Shown here: in pieces, positions 7,920 to 16,821 of the stretch | How positions within the stretch are numbered: the first letter of the stretch is position 1 | Layout of the letters: every line of letters starts with the position of its first letter | DNA from: Clostridiaceae bacterium | GTDB taxonomy: Bacteria > Bacillota > Clostridia > DSM-8532 | Reading direction: 5' to 3' | DNA: 64,000 bases | Assembly (NCBI GenBank): GCA_012719545.1 | Contig: JAAYAD010000101.1 | Coordinates: 31,169 to 95,168 of the forward strand | The notes under the pieces: model-generated | Database searches by the model: none | Told to the model about the DNA's origin: nothing | What the model saw: the letters and a program-made list of their open reading frames with translations, nothing else | Program-made: the position numbers and the translations under genes

Positions 7920-9227
7920 ATGGAACAGAAAAAGAAAGTGGCCTTCATTACCCTGGGCTGCAAGGTTAATACCGCAGAAACAGAAGGAATGAAGAAGCTT
8001 TTTATGGAAGCGGGCTATGAGATAGCCAAAGAAAATGAATACGCTGACGTTTATATAGTAAATACCTGCACCGTTACCGGAATGGGGGACAGAAAGTCAA
8101 GGCAGATGTTAAGGCGCGCCCATCATATAAACCCCAATGCAATAGTTGCGGCGGTTGGCTGCTTTGCACAGGTTTCCCCGGAAGAAGCCTCAAAGGTTGA
8201 GGGAGTAAACCTTGTTGTAGGCAATAACATGAAACACCGCATTGTGGAGCTGGTTGAAAATGCCGGTAAGGGAAGTACAGAAAAATACGTCTTTGAAAGA
8301 AAGCTTTTAACCGAGTTTGAAGAGCTTCCTGCCGACACCTACGAAGAATATACAAGGGCATTTATGAAAGTCCAGGACGGATGCGATCAATTCTGCTCAT
8401 ATTGCATTATTCCCCATGCCAGGGGGCCTGTAAGAAGCAGGGGTGTTGCGGAAATACTCCGGGAAGCACAAAACTTTGCCCAAAGAGGCTTTAAGGAGAT
8501 TGTGCTTACAGGAATTCATCTTGCATCTTATGGAATTAAGGAAGGTATCGGGCTTGCCGGGCTTATAGAAGAGCTTCATAAGATTGATGGAATTGAAAGA
8601 ATACGTTTGGGATCCCTGGATCCCAAGTTTATGACCCCTGAATTTATTGATAAAATAAAGGACTTTAATAAACTGTGCTCCCACTTTCATATTTCACTTC
8701 AGAGCGGCTGTGAGAAGACCTTAAAGAGAATGAACCGCAAATATACTCCTGACGATTACAGGCAGATTGTTCTGGCTCTCAGGGAGGGAATAAAGGATGC
8801 CACCTTTACAACCGATGTAATGGTGGGCTTCCCGGGTGAAACAGATGAGGAATTTAAGGAATCCTATGATTTTTGCGAGGAAATAGGATTTTTGTGGATG
8901 CATGTTTTCAAATACTCTCCCAGAAAAGGTACTCCTGCCGCTAATTTTAAGGACCAGGTTGATCCTGCCGCAAAAGAAGAGCGCAGTAAGCTCATGACAA
9001 GACTTGCCGTAAAATCAAGGGAAAAGGAATTTGAAAAATACATAGGAAGAACCATGAAGGTTCTTCTTGAAAAGCCCATTGAGGGTACAAATGATATGGA
9101 AGGGCTGACCTCAAATTATATACCTGTGGCAGTAGCGATTGAAAACGAAAAATCTGGGGAAATAATTAATGTAATACTTACTGCCCAGGAGGGAGAAAGA
9201 ATGAGGGGGAAAATTATAAAGCAGTAA
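7920..9227 (+). CDS. mtaB: MtaB: tRNA t6A37 methylthiotransferase (radical SAM)
   Basis: Adds a methylthio group to N6-threonylcarbamoyladenosine at position 37 of ANN-decoding tRNAs. Domains in order: an N-terminal UPF0004 cluster-binding domain with cysteines in TLGCKVN, NTCTVT and VGCFAQ; a radical SAM core with CDQFCSYCIIPHARG; and a C-terminal TRAM-like segment. ATG 7920 is preferred over in-frame TTG 7905 since GGGAAGTG lies just upstream of it. Its modification target class includes tRNA-Thr. Confidence 0.93.
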   Translation: MEQKKKVAFITLGCKVNTAETEGMKKLFMEAGYEIAKENEYADVYIVNTCTVTGMGDRKSRQMLRRAHHINPNAIVAAVGCFAQVSPEEASKVEGVNLVVGNNMKHRIVELVENAGKGSTEKYVFERKLLTEFEELPADTYEEYTRAFMKVQDGCDQFCSYCIIPHARGPVRSRGVAEILREAQNFAQRGFKEIVLTGIHLASYGIKEGIGLAGLIEELHKIDGIERIRLGSLDPKFMTPEFIDKIKDFNKLCSHFHISLQSGCEKTLKRMNRKYTPDDYRQIVLALREGIKDATFTTDVMVGFPGETDEEFKESYDFCEEIGFLWMHVFKYSPRKGTPAANFKDQVDPAAKEERSKLMTRLAVKSREKEFEKYIGRTMKVLLEKPIEGTNDMEGLTSNYIPVAVAIENEKSGEIINVILTAQEGERMRGKIIKQ

Positions 9228-9313
9228 AGCTTTTTACAGGGTATTGAGCCAGAGCAATATAAAAGCAATATGGCTGAAAGTTGACCTTGTAACACTTCCT
9301 TAATGGTCATAAC

Positions 9314-9345
9314 TTGATTTATAGCAGTGTATGTATTAATATAAT
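9314..9345 (+). promoter_or_regulatory. Possible promoter of ireB
   Basis: TTGATT (9314-9319), and 20 bases later TATAAT (9340-9345). The spacer is long; an overlapping TAATAT at 9337 would give 17. Confidence 0.35.
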
Positions 9346-9391
9346 TATAAACTTTAGTTCCGACTATGTCTTGGAAAGCGGGTGAAGGCAG

Positions 9392-9646
9392 ATGCATTCA
9401 GGAACCATGAAGTTTGACTTTAATAATGACAAAACGAATCAAACCCGTGAAGTCATTCTATGTGTTTATGAGGCTCTCAAGGAGAAAGGGTACAATCCCA
9501 TAAGCCAGTTTGTGGGCTATATTATGTCGGGTGATCCTACCTATATTACCAGCCATAATAATGCAAGAAGCCTTATAAGAAGGCTGGAACGTGATGAAAT
9601 CCTTGAGGAGCTTTTAAGATACTATCTTACAACCAACGAAAAATAA
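9392..9646 (+). CDS. ireB: IreB family regulatory phosphoprotein (UPF0297)
   Basis: Small cytoplasmic protein, 84 aa, of the IreB/UPF0297 family, a substrate of the PASTA kinase IreK in enterococci that influences cell-wall stress and cephalosporin tolerance. The full family core is present: [31 protein letters not shown] and [17 protein letters not shown]. In most Firmicutes it lies between alaS and ruvX; here it stands alone between mtaB and an oxidoreductase and has its own terminator. Start 9392 is preferred because homologues carry a short lead before MKFxF. Confidence 0.92.
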   Translation: MHSGTMKFDFNNDKTNQTREVILCVYEALKEKGYNPISQFVGYIMSGDPTYITSHNNARSLIRRLERDEILEELLRYYLTTNEK

Positions 9647-9669
9647 TTAAAGTCAGGCATATTGCTTAT

Positions 9670-9700
9670 AAGGCCCGCGCTTTTTGCGGGCTTTATTGTT
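9670..9700 (+). terminator. Terminator after ireB
   Basis: AAGGCCCGC (9670-9678) pairs with GCGGGCTTT (9686-9694), followed by a T-rich stretch. Confidence 0.8.
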
Positions 9701-9725
9701 GTTAAAATAATGTGGGAGATTGTTT

Positions 9726-10676
9726 ATGGAATACAGAGAGCTGGGACGCACAGGCTTAAAGGTTTCAAGACTTTGCTTCGGCGGCCTTGTAATTGGCCCT
9801 CTTCAGAAAAATTTAAGCATTGATGAAGGGGGAGAGGTAATAGCCGAGGCCTTAAGGCTTGGTGTGAATTTTATAGATACTGCTGATTTGTATAATACTT
9901 ACGGCCATATAAGGCGTGCCATGGAAATTACGGGAATAAGGCCGGTTATAGCATCAAAATCCTATGCCTATGATCGAGAAGGAGCAAAAAAAAGCGTTGA
10001 CAGGGCCCTTACATCCCTTGGCATTGACAGTATAGATATTTTTCTAATGCATGAGCAGGAGAGCATACATACAATAAGAGGCCATTGGGAGGCTCTGGAA
10101 TATTATCTTGAACTTAAAGAACAGGGAGTAATTAAAACCGTGGGCCTTTCCACCCACCATGTTGCGGCAGTTACGGCATCCCTTGATATTCCTGAGATTG
10201 AAGTGATACATCCCATCACAAATATAGCAGGGCTGGGTATTTGTGACGGAACAATGGATGAAATGCTTGAGGCAATCAAAAAGGCCCATGAAAAAGGAAA
10301 GGCCATTTATGGAATGAAGCCTTTCGGAGGCGGAAATCTTCTTCACTCCTTCAAAGATTGCCTGAAGTTTGTTACCTCCATCCCATATCTTCATTCAATT
10401 GCCCTTGGAATGCAGAGCATTGATGAAGTGCGCATGAATGTGGCTATTTTTGACGACCTGGAAAAGGGAATAAATGAGGCTGCAAATTATAAGCCCCAGA
10501 ACATGAAATCCCTTAATGTGGACTTTTGGTGCGAGGCTTGCGGAAAATGCACCGAGCGCTGTAAGCAGGGAGCCCTCTCAATAAATGAAGGAAAACTTAA
10601 CATTGACAGGGATAAATGCGTTCTATGCGGTTACTGCGCATCGGCGTGCCCTTTTTTTGCCCTTAAAGTATACTAG
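9726..10676 (+). CDS. Aldo/keto reductase with C-terminal 2x[4Fe-4S] ferredoxin domain
   Basis: A TIM-barrel aldo/keto reductase (residues about 1-250) fused to a bacterial ferredoxin module. The N-terminus MEYRELGRTGLKVSRLCFGG and FIDTADLYNTYG match the AKR family; the catalytic Asp-Tyr pair lies in the latter and a Lys in IASKSYAYD. The tail has CxxCxxCxxxC sets at about C269-C279 and C298-C308, enough for two [4Fe-4S] clusters. This suggests electron exchange with ferredoxin rather than only NAD(P)H. ATG 9726 has GGGAG 8 bases upstream. Its substrate is unknown. Confidence 0.9.
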   Translation: MEYRELGRTGLKVSRLCFGGLVIGPLQKNLSIDEGGEVIAEALRLGVNFIDTADLYNTYGHIRRAMEITGIRPVIASKSYAYDREGAKKSVDRALTSLGIDSIDIFLMHEQESIHTIRGHWEALEYYLELKEQGVIKTVGLSTHHVAAVTASLDIPEIEVIHPITNIAGLGICDGTMDEMLEAIKKAHEKGKAIYGMKPFGGGNLLHSFKDCLKFVTSIPYLHSIALGMQSIDEVRMNVAIFDDLEKGINEAANYKPQNMKSLNVDFWCEACGKCTERCKQGALSINEGKLNIDRDKCVLCGYCASACPFFALKVY

Positions 10677-10747
10677 GATTTTGCCGTACCTGCATTGATA
10701 GGGCATTGAATCCTGTTTTATTGCTAAATATAGTAAGGTTCTTTTTC

Positions 10748-10777
10748 TTGACATGGCATATTAATTACTCATATAAT
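10748..10777 (+). promoter_or_regulatory. Promoter of the FMN riboswitch-ribU transcript
   Basis: Consensus TTGACA (10748-10753), 18-base spacer, TATAAT (10772-10777). Transcription should begin just before the aptamer. Confidence 0.8.
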
Positions 10778-10796
10778 AAAATCAGTTGAATATGGA

Positions 10797-10918
10797 ATAT
10801 CTTCAGGGCAGGGTGAAATTCCCGACCGGCGGTAATATGATTTAATCATTAGCCCGCGAGCTAACGCTGACCCGGTGAGATTCCGGGGCCGACAGTACAG
10901 TCTGGATGGGAGAAGATG
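10797..10918 (+). ncRNA. FMN riboswitch (RFN element)
   Basis: The conserved aptamer is recognisable: CTTCAGGGCAGGGTGAAATT, CCCGACCGGCGGTA, then AGCCCGCGAGC, GACCCGGTGAGATTCCGGGG, CCGACAGTACAGTCTGGATG and the closing GGGAGAAGAT. Helix P1 pairs ATCTTC (10799-10804) with GAAGAT (10912-10917). It controls the riboflavin transporter gene downstream, with a terminator between. Confidence 0.97.
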
Positions 10919-10945
10919 TGCTTTTTTTATGCTTTTTTGCAATTT

Positions 10946-10976
10946 AACCCTGAAGAATTTTCTTCAGGGTTTTTTA
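10946..10976 (+). terminator. Riboswitch expression-platform terminator
   Basis: AACCCTGAAGAA (10946-10957) pairs with TTCTTCAGGGTT (10960-10971), followed by T residues. The left arm can instead pair with the 5' strand of the aptamer (10800-10808), giving a ligand-free antiterminator. Confidence 0.85.
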
Positions 10977-11028
10977 TTTTGACATAGAAACCAAACAGTA
11001 GAACGTGATTTTCAGGAGGATTAAAACC

Positions 11029-11634
11029 ATGACAACCAAAACAAAGTATATTGTAAAAATAGCCATTCTTGCGGCACTGGCAACAATCATCATGTATATT
11101 GAAGCCCCCATTCCTTTTATGCCGGCGTTTTTAAAGCTTGATTTTAGCGAAATAATAGTGCTTTTGGGTGCTTTCTCCTTAGGGCCAGTTGCAGGTATTC
11201 TCATTGAACTTATTAAAAATCTGGTTCATGTAACATCCACCATAACAGGCGGTGTTGGAGAACTTGCAAACTTTATTGTGGGATGTGCATTTGTGGTTCC
11301 TGCAGCACTAATATACAAGAAGAACAAATGCATAAAAACAGCTCTTACCGGACTTTTGGTTGGTTCAGTATCAATGGTTGCAGTTGCAACTCTCATGAAC
11401 TATTTTGTGCTAATACCTTTGTACATCGAAATATTTGCAAAGGAGTACAACATTACAGCCGAACAATCCTTACAGAGTATTGTTGATCTTGGAACAAAGA
11501 ACAACAAAGGTATTGTAGATTTAAGAACTCTCATTCTTTACGGCATAATTCCATTTAACGCAATAAAGACCATTGTTATATCAATTCTGACCTTTTTCTC
11601 CTATAAAAAGGTTTCACCGTTGCTTCACAAATAA
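11029..11634 (+). CDS. ribU: RibU: riboflavin-specific S component of an ECF transporter
   Basis: Integral membrane protein of about 201 aa with around six helices that binds riboflavin and works with the shared EcfAA'T module, which is encoded elsewhere. The sequence KLDFSEIIVLLGAFSLGPVAG, an acidic-helix loop, and LIKNLVHV are typical of RibU. Control by the FMN riboswitch just upstream fixes the substrate well. ATG 11029 is preferred because AGGAGGA lies 8 bases upstream; an in-frame ATG at 11005 has no such site. Confidence 0.95.
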   Translation: MTTKTKYIVKIAILAALATIIMYIEAPIPFMPAFLKLDFSEIIVLLGAFSLGPVAGILIELIKNLVHVTSTITGGVGELANFIVGCAFVVPAALIYKKNKCIKTALTGLLVGSVSMVAVATLMNYFVLIPLYIEIFAKEYNITAEQSLQSIVDLGTKNNKGIVDLRTLILYGIIPFNAIKTIVISILTFFSYKKVSPLLHK

Positions 11635-11680
11635 ATGCGCAAGAAGCTGAAGAATAAAACTTAATAGCTGATGCAGAATA

Positions 11681-11773
11681 AACTGTAAAGGTAATTTTGC
11701 TATTATATAGATTATAAAAAATTATTTCTGGTTATAATAACACACGATAAACATACCTTTACAGTTATTTTTT
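11681..11773 (+). terminator. Long-loop inverted repeat after ribU (possible terminator)
   Basis: AACTGTAAAGGTA (11681-11693) and TACCTTTACAGTT (11754-11766) are perfect 13-bp complements around a 60-base AT-rich loop, followed by ATTTTTTT. The right arm overlaps the rpsO -35 box. Confidence 0.5.
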
Positions 11774-11786
11774 TCTATGCTACAAT
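11758..11786 (+). promoter_or_regulatory. Probable promoter of rpsO
   Basis: TTTACA (11758-11763), 17-base spacer, TACAAT (11781-11786), leaving an untranslated leader of about 85 bases. Confidence 0.6.
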
Positions 11787-11879
11787 ATTTAAGACCTTAT
11801 GGAACCAAATGCGCGGTTAATGGTTACTCCGGCCATTTACTGGGCTTTTGGCAATTTAGAAAGAAAGGAGTGTTTTTTT

Positions 11880-12143
11880 ATGGCAAGAATGGATAAGCAG
11901 ACTATCATAAAGACTTATGGGCTGCATGAGGGTGACACCGGTTCACCGGAAGTACAGATTGCTCTTCTGACTGACAGAATCAATCACCTTACCGAACACC
12001 TCAAAACCCATAAGAAGGATCACCATTCAAGGCGCGGCCTCTTTAAGATGGTCGGTGCCAGAAGGGGCTTGCTTAACTATCTCATGAGAAAAGATATCAA
12101 CAGATATCGTGAGATCGTGGCAAAGCTTGATTTAAGAAAGTAA
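11880..12143 (+). CDS. rpsO: Ribosomal protein S15
   Basis: Primary 16S rRNA-binding protein of the 30S platform, 87 aa. Family motifs are complete: [34 protein letters not shown] and RRGLLNYL. The ATG at 11880 follows GAAAGGAG; the longer open frame back to 11799 is non-coding leader. A terminator separates it from pnp, its usual partner. S15 often represses its own mRNA through a leader structure; I could not define one here. Confidence 0.98.
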   Translation: MARMDKQTIIKTYGLHEGDTGSPEVQIALLTDRINHLTEHLKTHKKDHHSRRGLFKMVGARRGLLNYLMRKDINRYREIVAKLDLRK

Positions 12144-12148
12144 TTTTC

Positions 12149-12170
12149 AGGGCGGATTTTCCGCCCTTTC
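12149..12170 (+). terminator. Terminator after rpsO
   Basis: AGGGCGG (12149-12155) and CCGCCCT (12161-12167) around ATTTT, followed by a short T run. Confidence 0.75.
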
Positions 12171-12232
12171 AACTGCCTAAAACAGTTAATACGGCTTATG
12201 CCTAAAATATAAAAAATAAAATTCGATTTCCT

Positions 12233-12310
12233 TAGGTCAAGGTCAACAGAAGTTCAGAGAAGAGATGCCATATTCTGGCTTCTGCTCCCTGACCTTTTGT
12301 CCTTGACCTA
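12233..12310 (+). promoter_or_regulatory. Long imperfect hairpin in the pnp leader
   Basis: Nested complementary arms: TAGGTCAA/TTGACCTA (12233-12240 with 12303-12310), GGTCA/TGACC (12241-12245 with 12290-12294), CAGAAG/CTTCTG (12247-12252 with 12279-12284) and CAGA/TCTG. It ends 75 bases before pnp and resembles in position the RNase-processed pnp leader stem that mediates autoregulation in E. coli. Confidence 0.6.
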
Positions 12311-12384
12311 GTAGTTATTGCCTTCGTTTTTTAGATGAACGAGGGAAAAATAACGACAGGAATCGGAGAAAAGGAGTAAAAAAT

Positions 12385-14511
12385 ATGAAGAAAGTGTTTG
12401 AATTAGAAGTTGCAGGCCGGCCAGTTAAGGTAGAAATAGGCCAGATGGCACAGCTTGCTAATGGTTCAGCTCTTGTAAGATACGGAGATACTGTTGTTTT
12501 ATCAACTGTTACAGCGGCAAAAGAACCAAGAGAGGGAATTGATTTCTTCCCATTAAGTGTTGATTATGAGGAAAAGCTTTATGCTGTCGGAAAAATACCC
12601 GGCGGATTTATTAAGCGTGAAGGAAAGCCTACCGAAAAGGCTATTCTGACATCACGCGTTATTGACAGGCAGATACGCCCCAGATTTCCCAAGGATCTTC
12701 GCAATGACGTAACCGTTGTAAATACCGTTCTTTCTGTTGAACAGGACAATTCACCCGAATTTGCGGCAATCCTTGGTACTGCGGTAGCTCTTTGCATATC
12801 CGATGTTCCTTTTAATGGACCAATTGCCGGTGTTATACTGGGCCTTGTTGACGGCGAGGTTGTAATTAACCCCACCACAGAGCAGAGGGCAAAGAGCGAT
12901 ATGTACGTAACCTTGTCTGCTGACAAGGAGAAAATCATCATGATTGAAGCGGGAGCCAACCAGGTTACCGAAGAAGTGATGATGGAAGCAATAAAGAAGG
13001 GCCATGAGGAAATCAGGCGTATAATTGATTTTATCGAAGGAATTGTAAAAGAAGTAGGAAAGCCCAAATTTACTTATGAGCCAAACGTAATTCCTGAAGA
13101 AATCTGGAATGCAGTATATGAAATGGCCAAGGATGAAATGAAGGAGGCCATACAGAACGCCGACAAGGCTGTCCGGGATGAAAGGGTAGAGGCTGTATGC
13201 GCCAAGGTGCATGAGGCTCTTGCCGAAACATTCCCTGAACAGAAGCTTAAGATAGACGAAGCTCTCTATAAGCTTCAGAAGAAGATTGTAAGATCCATGC
13301 TTTTGGATGAGCATAAGCGTGTGGATGGAAGATCCTTAATGGAGATCCGCCCCTTATGGGCAGAGGTTGGACTGCTTCCCAGAACCCACGGCTCAGCACT
13401 CTTCCAGAGAGGCCAGACTCAGGTATTGACCAATGTTACATTGGGTCCAATGAGCGATGTGCAGATGCTGGATGGTGTGGATCTTGAAGAAGAGAAGCGC
13501 TATATCCACCACTATAACTTCCCGCCCTTCTCTGTGGGTGAGGCAAGAAGCTCAAGAGGCCCTGGCCGCCGTGAAATAGGTCATGGTGCCCTTGCAGAAA
13601 GAGCACTGGAGCCTGTTATTCCCAGTGAAGAAGAATTCCCGTATGCTATAAGGCTTGTTTCCGAAGTTCTTATGTCCAACGGCTCAACATCTCAGGGAAG
13701 CGTCTGCGCAAGCACCCTTGCCCTTATGGATGCTGGTGTGCCCATTAAAGCTCCCGTTGCCGGAATATCTTCAGGTCTTGTAGTGGATGAGGAGAATCCC
13801 GACAGGTTTATTACATTTATGGACATCCAGGGCATTGAGGACTTCTTCGGCGATATGGACTTTAAGGTTGCCGGTACAAAGAAGGGTATAACCGCAATTC
13901 AGGTTGACATCAAGGTGGATGGTCTTTCTTATGAGATAATCCGCCAGGCCTTTGAAATAACCAAGAAAGGCAGAATCCAGATTCTTGACGAATGCATGTT
14001 GCCTGTTATTTCAGAGCCCAGAAAGTCCCTGTCACCCTATGCGCCCAAGATATTCCAGACCAAGATTGACGTTGACAAGATACGTGAAGTTATTGGTCCC
14101 GGCGGAAAGGTCATCAATAAAATTATTGCCGAAACAGGCGTTAAGATTGATATTAAGGATGACGGTTCCGTTTATGTTGCTACAACCGATGAGCGCATGG
14201 GTAAACGTGCCATCCAGATTATTGAAGGCATCGCAGGCGAAGTGGTTCCCGGAACTGTCTATACCGGCAAGGTTACACGTATCATGAACTTCGGTGCATT
14301 CGTTGAATTCCTGCCCGGAAAGGAAGGCCTTGTACACATTTCAAAGCTTGATAACAAGCGTGTCAACAAGGTTGAGGATGTTGTCAACATTGGCGACGAA
14401 ATTGACGTAAAAGTTCTTGAAATAGACAAGCAGGGCAGAATCAACCTTTCAAGAAAGGATGCACTTAATAATAACGACAGTGAGGATAACGATTCCACAA
14501 CTGTTCACTAA
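12385..14511 (+). CDS. pnp: Polynucleotide phosphorylase (PNPase)
   Basis: Phosphorolytic 3'-5' exoribonuclease of mRNA decay. It is 708 aa, with two RNase PH-like domains (about 1-230 and 310-545) linked by an alpha-helical domain, then a KH domain ([15 protein letters not shown]) and an S1 domain ([20 protein letters not shown]). The active-site region [12 protein letters not shown] is present. ATG 12385 follows AAGGAG. It is preceded by rpsO, its common neighbour, but with a terminator and a structured leader between. Confidence 0.98.
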   Translation: MKKVFELEVAGRPVKVEIGQMAQLANGSALVRYGDTVVLSTVTAAKEPREGIDFFPLSVDYEEKLYAVGKIPGGFIKREGKPTEKAILTSRVIDRQIRPRFPKDLRNDVTVVNTVLSVEQDNSPEFAAILGTAVALCISDVPFNGPIAGVILGLVDGEVVINPTTEQRAKSDMYVTLSADKEKIIMIEAGANQVTEEVMMEAIKKGHEEIRRIIDFIEGIVKEVGKPKFTYEPNVIPEEIWNAVYEMAKDEMKEAIQNADKAVRDERVEAVCAKVHEALAETFPEQKLKIDEALYKLQKKIVRSMLLDEHKRVDGRSLMEIRPLWAEVGLLPRTHGSALFQRGQTQVLTNVTLGPMSDVQMLDGVDLEEEKRYIHHYNFPPFSVGEARSSRGPGRREIGHGALAERALEPVIPSEEEFPYAIRLVSEVLMSNGSTSQGSVCASTLALMDAGVPIKAPVAGISSGLVVDEENPDRFITFMDIQGIEDFFGDMDFKVAGTKKGITAIQVDIKVDGLSYEIIRQAFEITKKGRIQILDECMLPVISEPRKSLSPYAPKIFQTKIDVDKIREVIGPGGKVINKIIAETGVKIDIKDDGSVYVATTDERMGKRAIQIIEGIAGEVVPGTVYTGKVTRIMNFGAFVEFLPGKEGLVHISKLDNKRVNKVEDVVNIGDEIDVKVLEIDKQGRINLSRKDALNNNDSEDNDSTTVH

Positions 14512-14544
14512 ATCAAAGTAAATATTACTATGAGCAATAATTAG

Positions 14545-14575
14545 AAGGCCTGATCAAAAAAGATCAGGCCTTTAG
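14545..14575 (+). terminator. Terminator after pnp
   Basis: AAGGCCTGATC and GATCAGGCCTTT form an 11-bp stem around A6. Confidence 0.8.
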
Positions 14576-14670
14576 TGAACTTTAGCGACTTATTAATTTT
14601 GATCGGATTTTATTTTATATCTATATGCCGGCAAAATGGCAAGGGAGGTTTATAGGGGCTGATTTATTGG

Positions 14671-14676
14671 TATAAT
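14671..14676 (+). promoter_or_regulatory. Probable -10 box of the glgA operon
   Basis: TATAAT 25 bases before the preferred glgA ATG. No good -35 box is visible, so strength is uncertain. Confidence 0.45.
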
Positions 14677-14695
14677 TTTAATGCAGAGGTGCATT

Positions 14696-16180
14696 ATGGA
14701 GAACAAAGTCAAGGTTTTATTTGCGGCGGCCGAATGCGCGCCCATCATTAAGGTCGGCGGTCTTGGGGACGTGGCGGGAGAACTTCCCCGAAAGCTTATG
14801 GAACTGAGAGCCGATGTTCGGGTTGTCATACCGGGCAACAGGGATATCAATGTTCCTTCTGTTTACAAAGGCGATTTCCCCGTAAAAATAGGGTTCAGGA
14901 CAGAAACCTGCATTGTCCGTGAGGTATTAAAATCTCCTGTTCCCACATGGATTATCGATAATTACCATTATTTTGGCCGTCCCGGAGTTTACGGACACTG
15001 GGACGATGGGGAAAGGTTTGCTTTTTTCTGCCTTTCAATTTTTGAAATGCTTCTTAAGTTTGATTTTAAACCCGACGTTGTTCACCTTAATGACTGGCAT
15101 ACCGCACCCCTTTCCATGCTTATAAGGGAGAACGAAAGGGAACAGCCTTTTTTAAGGGATACGGCCATTGTCTATACCATTCACAACCTTGAATACCAGG
15201 GAATCAGCGGAAGAAACGTATTTGATCTTTTTAATGTCAAGGATGTTGTTTTCAAGACTGACAAAGTGGAATATTATGGCTGCTTTAATGCCATGAAGGC
15301 CGGCATTAACTATGCCGACATTATTAATGGTGTGAGCAAAACCGGTACAACCCAGATGCTGACCAGTAAGTACGGATTTGGTCTTGAAGGTGTACTCAAG
15401 AACAGAAAATCGGCTTTGCGCGGTGTTGTAAACGGAATTGACATTGATTTTTGGAACCCTGAAAATGATAAATTGATATATACACCATTCAATAAAGATA
15501 ATCTTTCAGGTAAAAAGGAAAATAAAAAAAGGCTTCAAAAAGAGCTTGGCCTTGATTCTTCTGACGGCCCGCTCTTCGGGGTGGTATCAAGACTTGTCCC
15601 CAATAAGGGCATGGATATACTGGAGGGGGCTGCCCACAACATAGCAAGAAGCAATGGTCAGTTTGTGCTGCTGGGAAGCGGAGAAAAGTATTACGAAAAT
15701 GCCTTTATGAGGCTTATGGAACGCTATCCGGGCAAGGTTTCGGTAAACCTTGAATTCAATAATGAGCTTGCCCATAAAATCTATGCCGCCAGCGATATTT
15801 TCCTTATGCCCTCAAGGCATGAGCCTTGCGGAATAAGCCAGCTCATTGCCATGAGATACGGATCAGTACCCATCGTGCATAAAACGGGTGGCCTTGCCGA
15901 TACGGTCATAGATACGGGAAGAAACAAGGAAAAAGGAACGGGATTTACCTTTGCCGGTTATTCTCTTGAATCATTCCTGAAGGCCATTAAAAGGGCTCTT
16001 AGCCTATATGAAAACAGCAAAGAGTGGGTAAGTTTGGTAAAAAGAGCTATGAGCAGGGACTCTTCATGGGAAAGCTCTGCCGCAGAATATATGAAGCTTT
16101 ATGAAGAAGCACGCACATTAAACAGAAAAAGAAAGACCAAAGGAAGGAAGAAGGCCATTGAGGAAAAAGGAGAGGGCTGA
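14696..16180 (+). CDS. glgA: Glycogen (starch) synthase
   Basis: GT5 enzyme that transfers glucose from ADP-glucose to alpha-1,4-glucan. The N-terminal ADP-glucose loop KVGGLGDVAGELPRKL and the catalytic HLNDWHTAPL are present, as is the C-terminal EPCGISQLIAMRYG with its conserved Glu. About 494 aa including a Lys/Arg-rich tail. ATG 14696 has GAGGTG 5 bases upstream and is preferred over ATG 14681, which lies too close to the -10 box to carry a ribosome-binding site. No glgB, glgC or glgP is nearby. The end overlaps nth by 23 bases. Confidence 0.95.
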   Translation: MENKVKVLFAAAECAPIIKVGGLGDVAGELPRKLMELRADVRVVIPGNRDINVPSVYKGDFPVKIGFRTETCIVREVLKSPVPTWIIDNYHYFGRPGVYGHWDDGERFAFFCLSIFEMLLKFDFKPDVVHLNDWHTAPLSMLIRENEREQPFLRDTAIVYTIHNLEYQGISGRNVFDLFNVKDVVFKTDKVEYYGCFNAMKAGINYADIINGVSKTGTTQMLTSKYGFGLEGVLKNRKSALRGVVNGIDIDFWNPENDKLIYTPFNKDNLSGKKENKKRLQKELGLDSSDGPLFGVVSRLVPNKGMDILEGAAHNIARSNGQFVLLGSGEKYYENAFMRLMERYPGKVSVNLEFNNELAHKIYAASDIFLMPSRHEPCGISQLIAMRYGSVPIVHKTGGLADTVIDTGRNKEKGTGFTFAGYSLESFLKAIKRALSLYENSKEWVSLVKRAMSRDSSWESSAAEYMKLYEEARTLNRKRKTKGRKKAIEEKGEG

Positions 16181-16796
16181 AATTGTATTAAATGAGCTTA
16201 AAAAGCTGTACCCCGATGCCGAATGCTCACTGGATCATAAAAATGCCCTGGAGCTTTTGGTGGCGACACAGCTTGCGGCTCAGTGCACTGATGCCAGGGT
16301 CAATATTGTAACAAAAGATCTTTTCAAAAAATACAGAACTGTTGAGGACTATGCGGGAGCGGATCTTAAGGAACTTGAAGAGGATATTAAGCCTACCGGC
16401 TTTTTCAGAAATAAAGCCAAAAATATTAAGGAATGCTGTATAAAGCTTATCAGGGATTATGGCGGAGAAGTGCCCGATACTATGGAGGAGCTTTTGACTC
16501 TGCCCGGTGTGGGACGAAAAACAGCCAATGTTATCCTGTCGGTTATATTCAATAAGCCCGGAGTGATTGTGGACACACACTGTTCCAGGCTGACACGGCG
16601 ATTGGGCTTTACTGATTCTGACAACCCCGTAGAAATAGAAAAAGATATAATGAAACTTCTTCCAAGGAAGGAATGGGCTAATTTTTCCCACTGCATGGTT
16701 TTTCACGGCAGGGCGGTGTGCCACGCAAGAAAACCAAAATGCGAAATTTGCACGATTCTGCCATATTGCGATTATGGGAAGAAAACGGTAAAATAA
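16158..16796 (+). CDS. nth: Endonuclease III (DNA glycosylase/AP lyase)
   Basis: Base-excision repair enzyme that removes oxidised pyrimidines. The helix-hairpin-helix LPGVGRKTANVI holds the catalytic Lys, and VDTHCSRL the catalytic Asp. The C-terminal [4Fe-4S] motif is C-x6-C-x2-C-x5-C (CHARKPKCEIC, then PYC). Length 212 aa. The start is TTG within the 3' end of glgA, preceded by AAGGAAGAAGG, implying coupled translation. The pairing of glgA and nth has no obvious functional reason. Confidence 0.94.
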   Translation: MRKKERAEIVLNELKKLYPDAECSLDHKNALELLVATQLAAQCTDARVNIVTKDLFKKYRTVEDYAGADLKELEEDIKPTGFFRNKAKNIKECCIKLIRDYGGEVPDTMEELLTLPGVGRKTANVILSVIFNKPGVIVDTHCSRLTRRLGFTDSDNPVEIEKDIMKLLPRKEWANFSHCMVFHGRAVCHARKPKCEICTILPYCDYGKKTVK

Positions 16797-16821
16797 TATC
16801 AACAAATGTCGGGGGTTTAGA

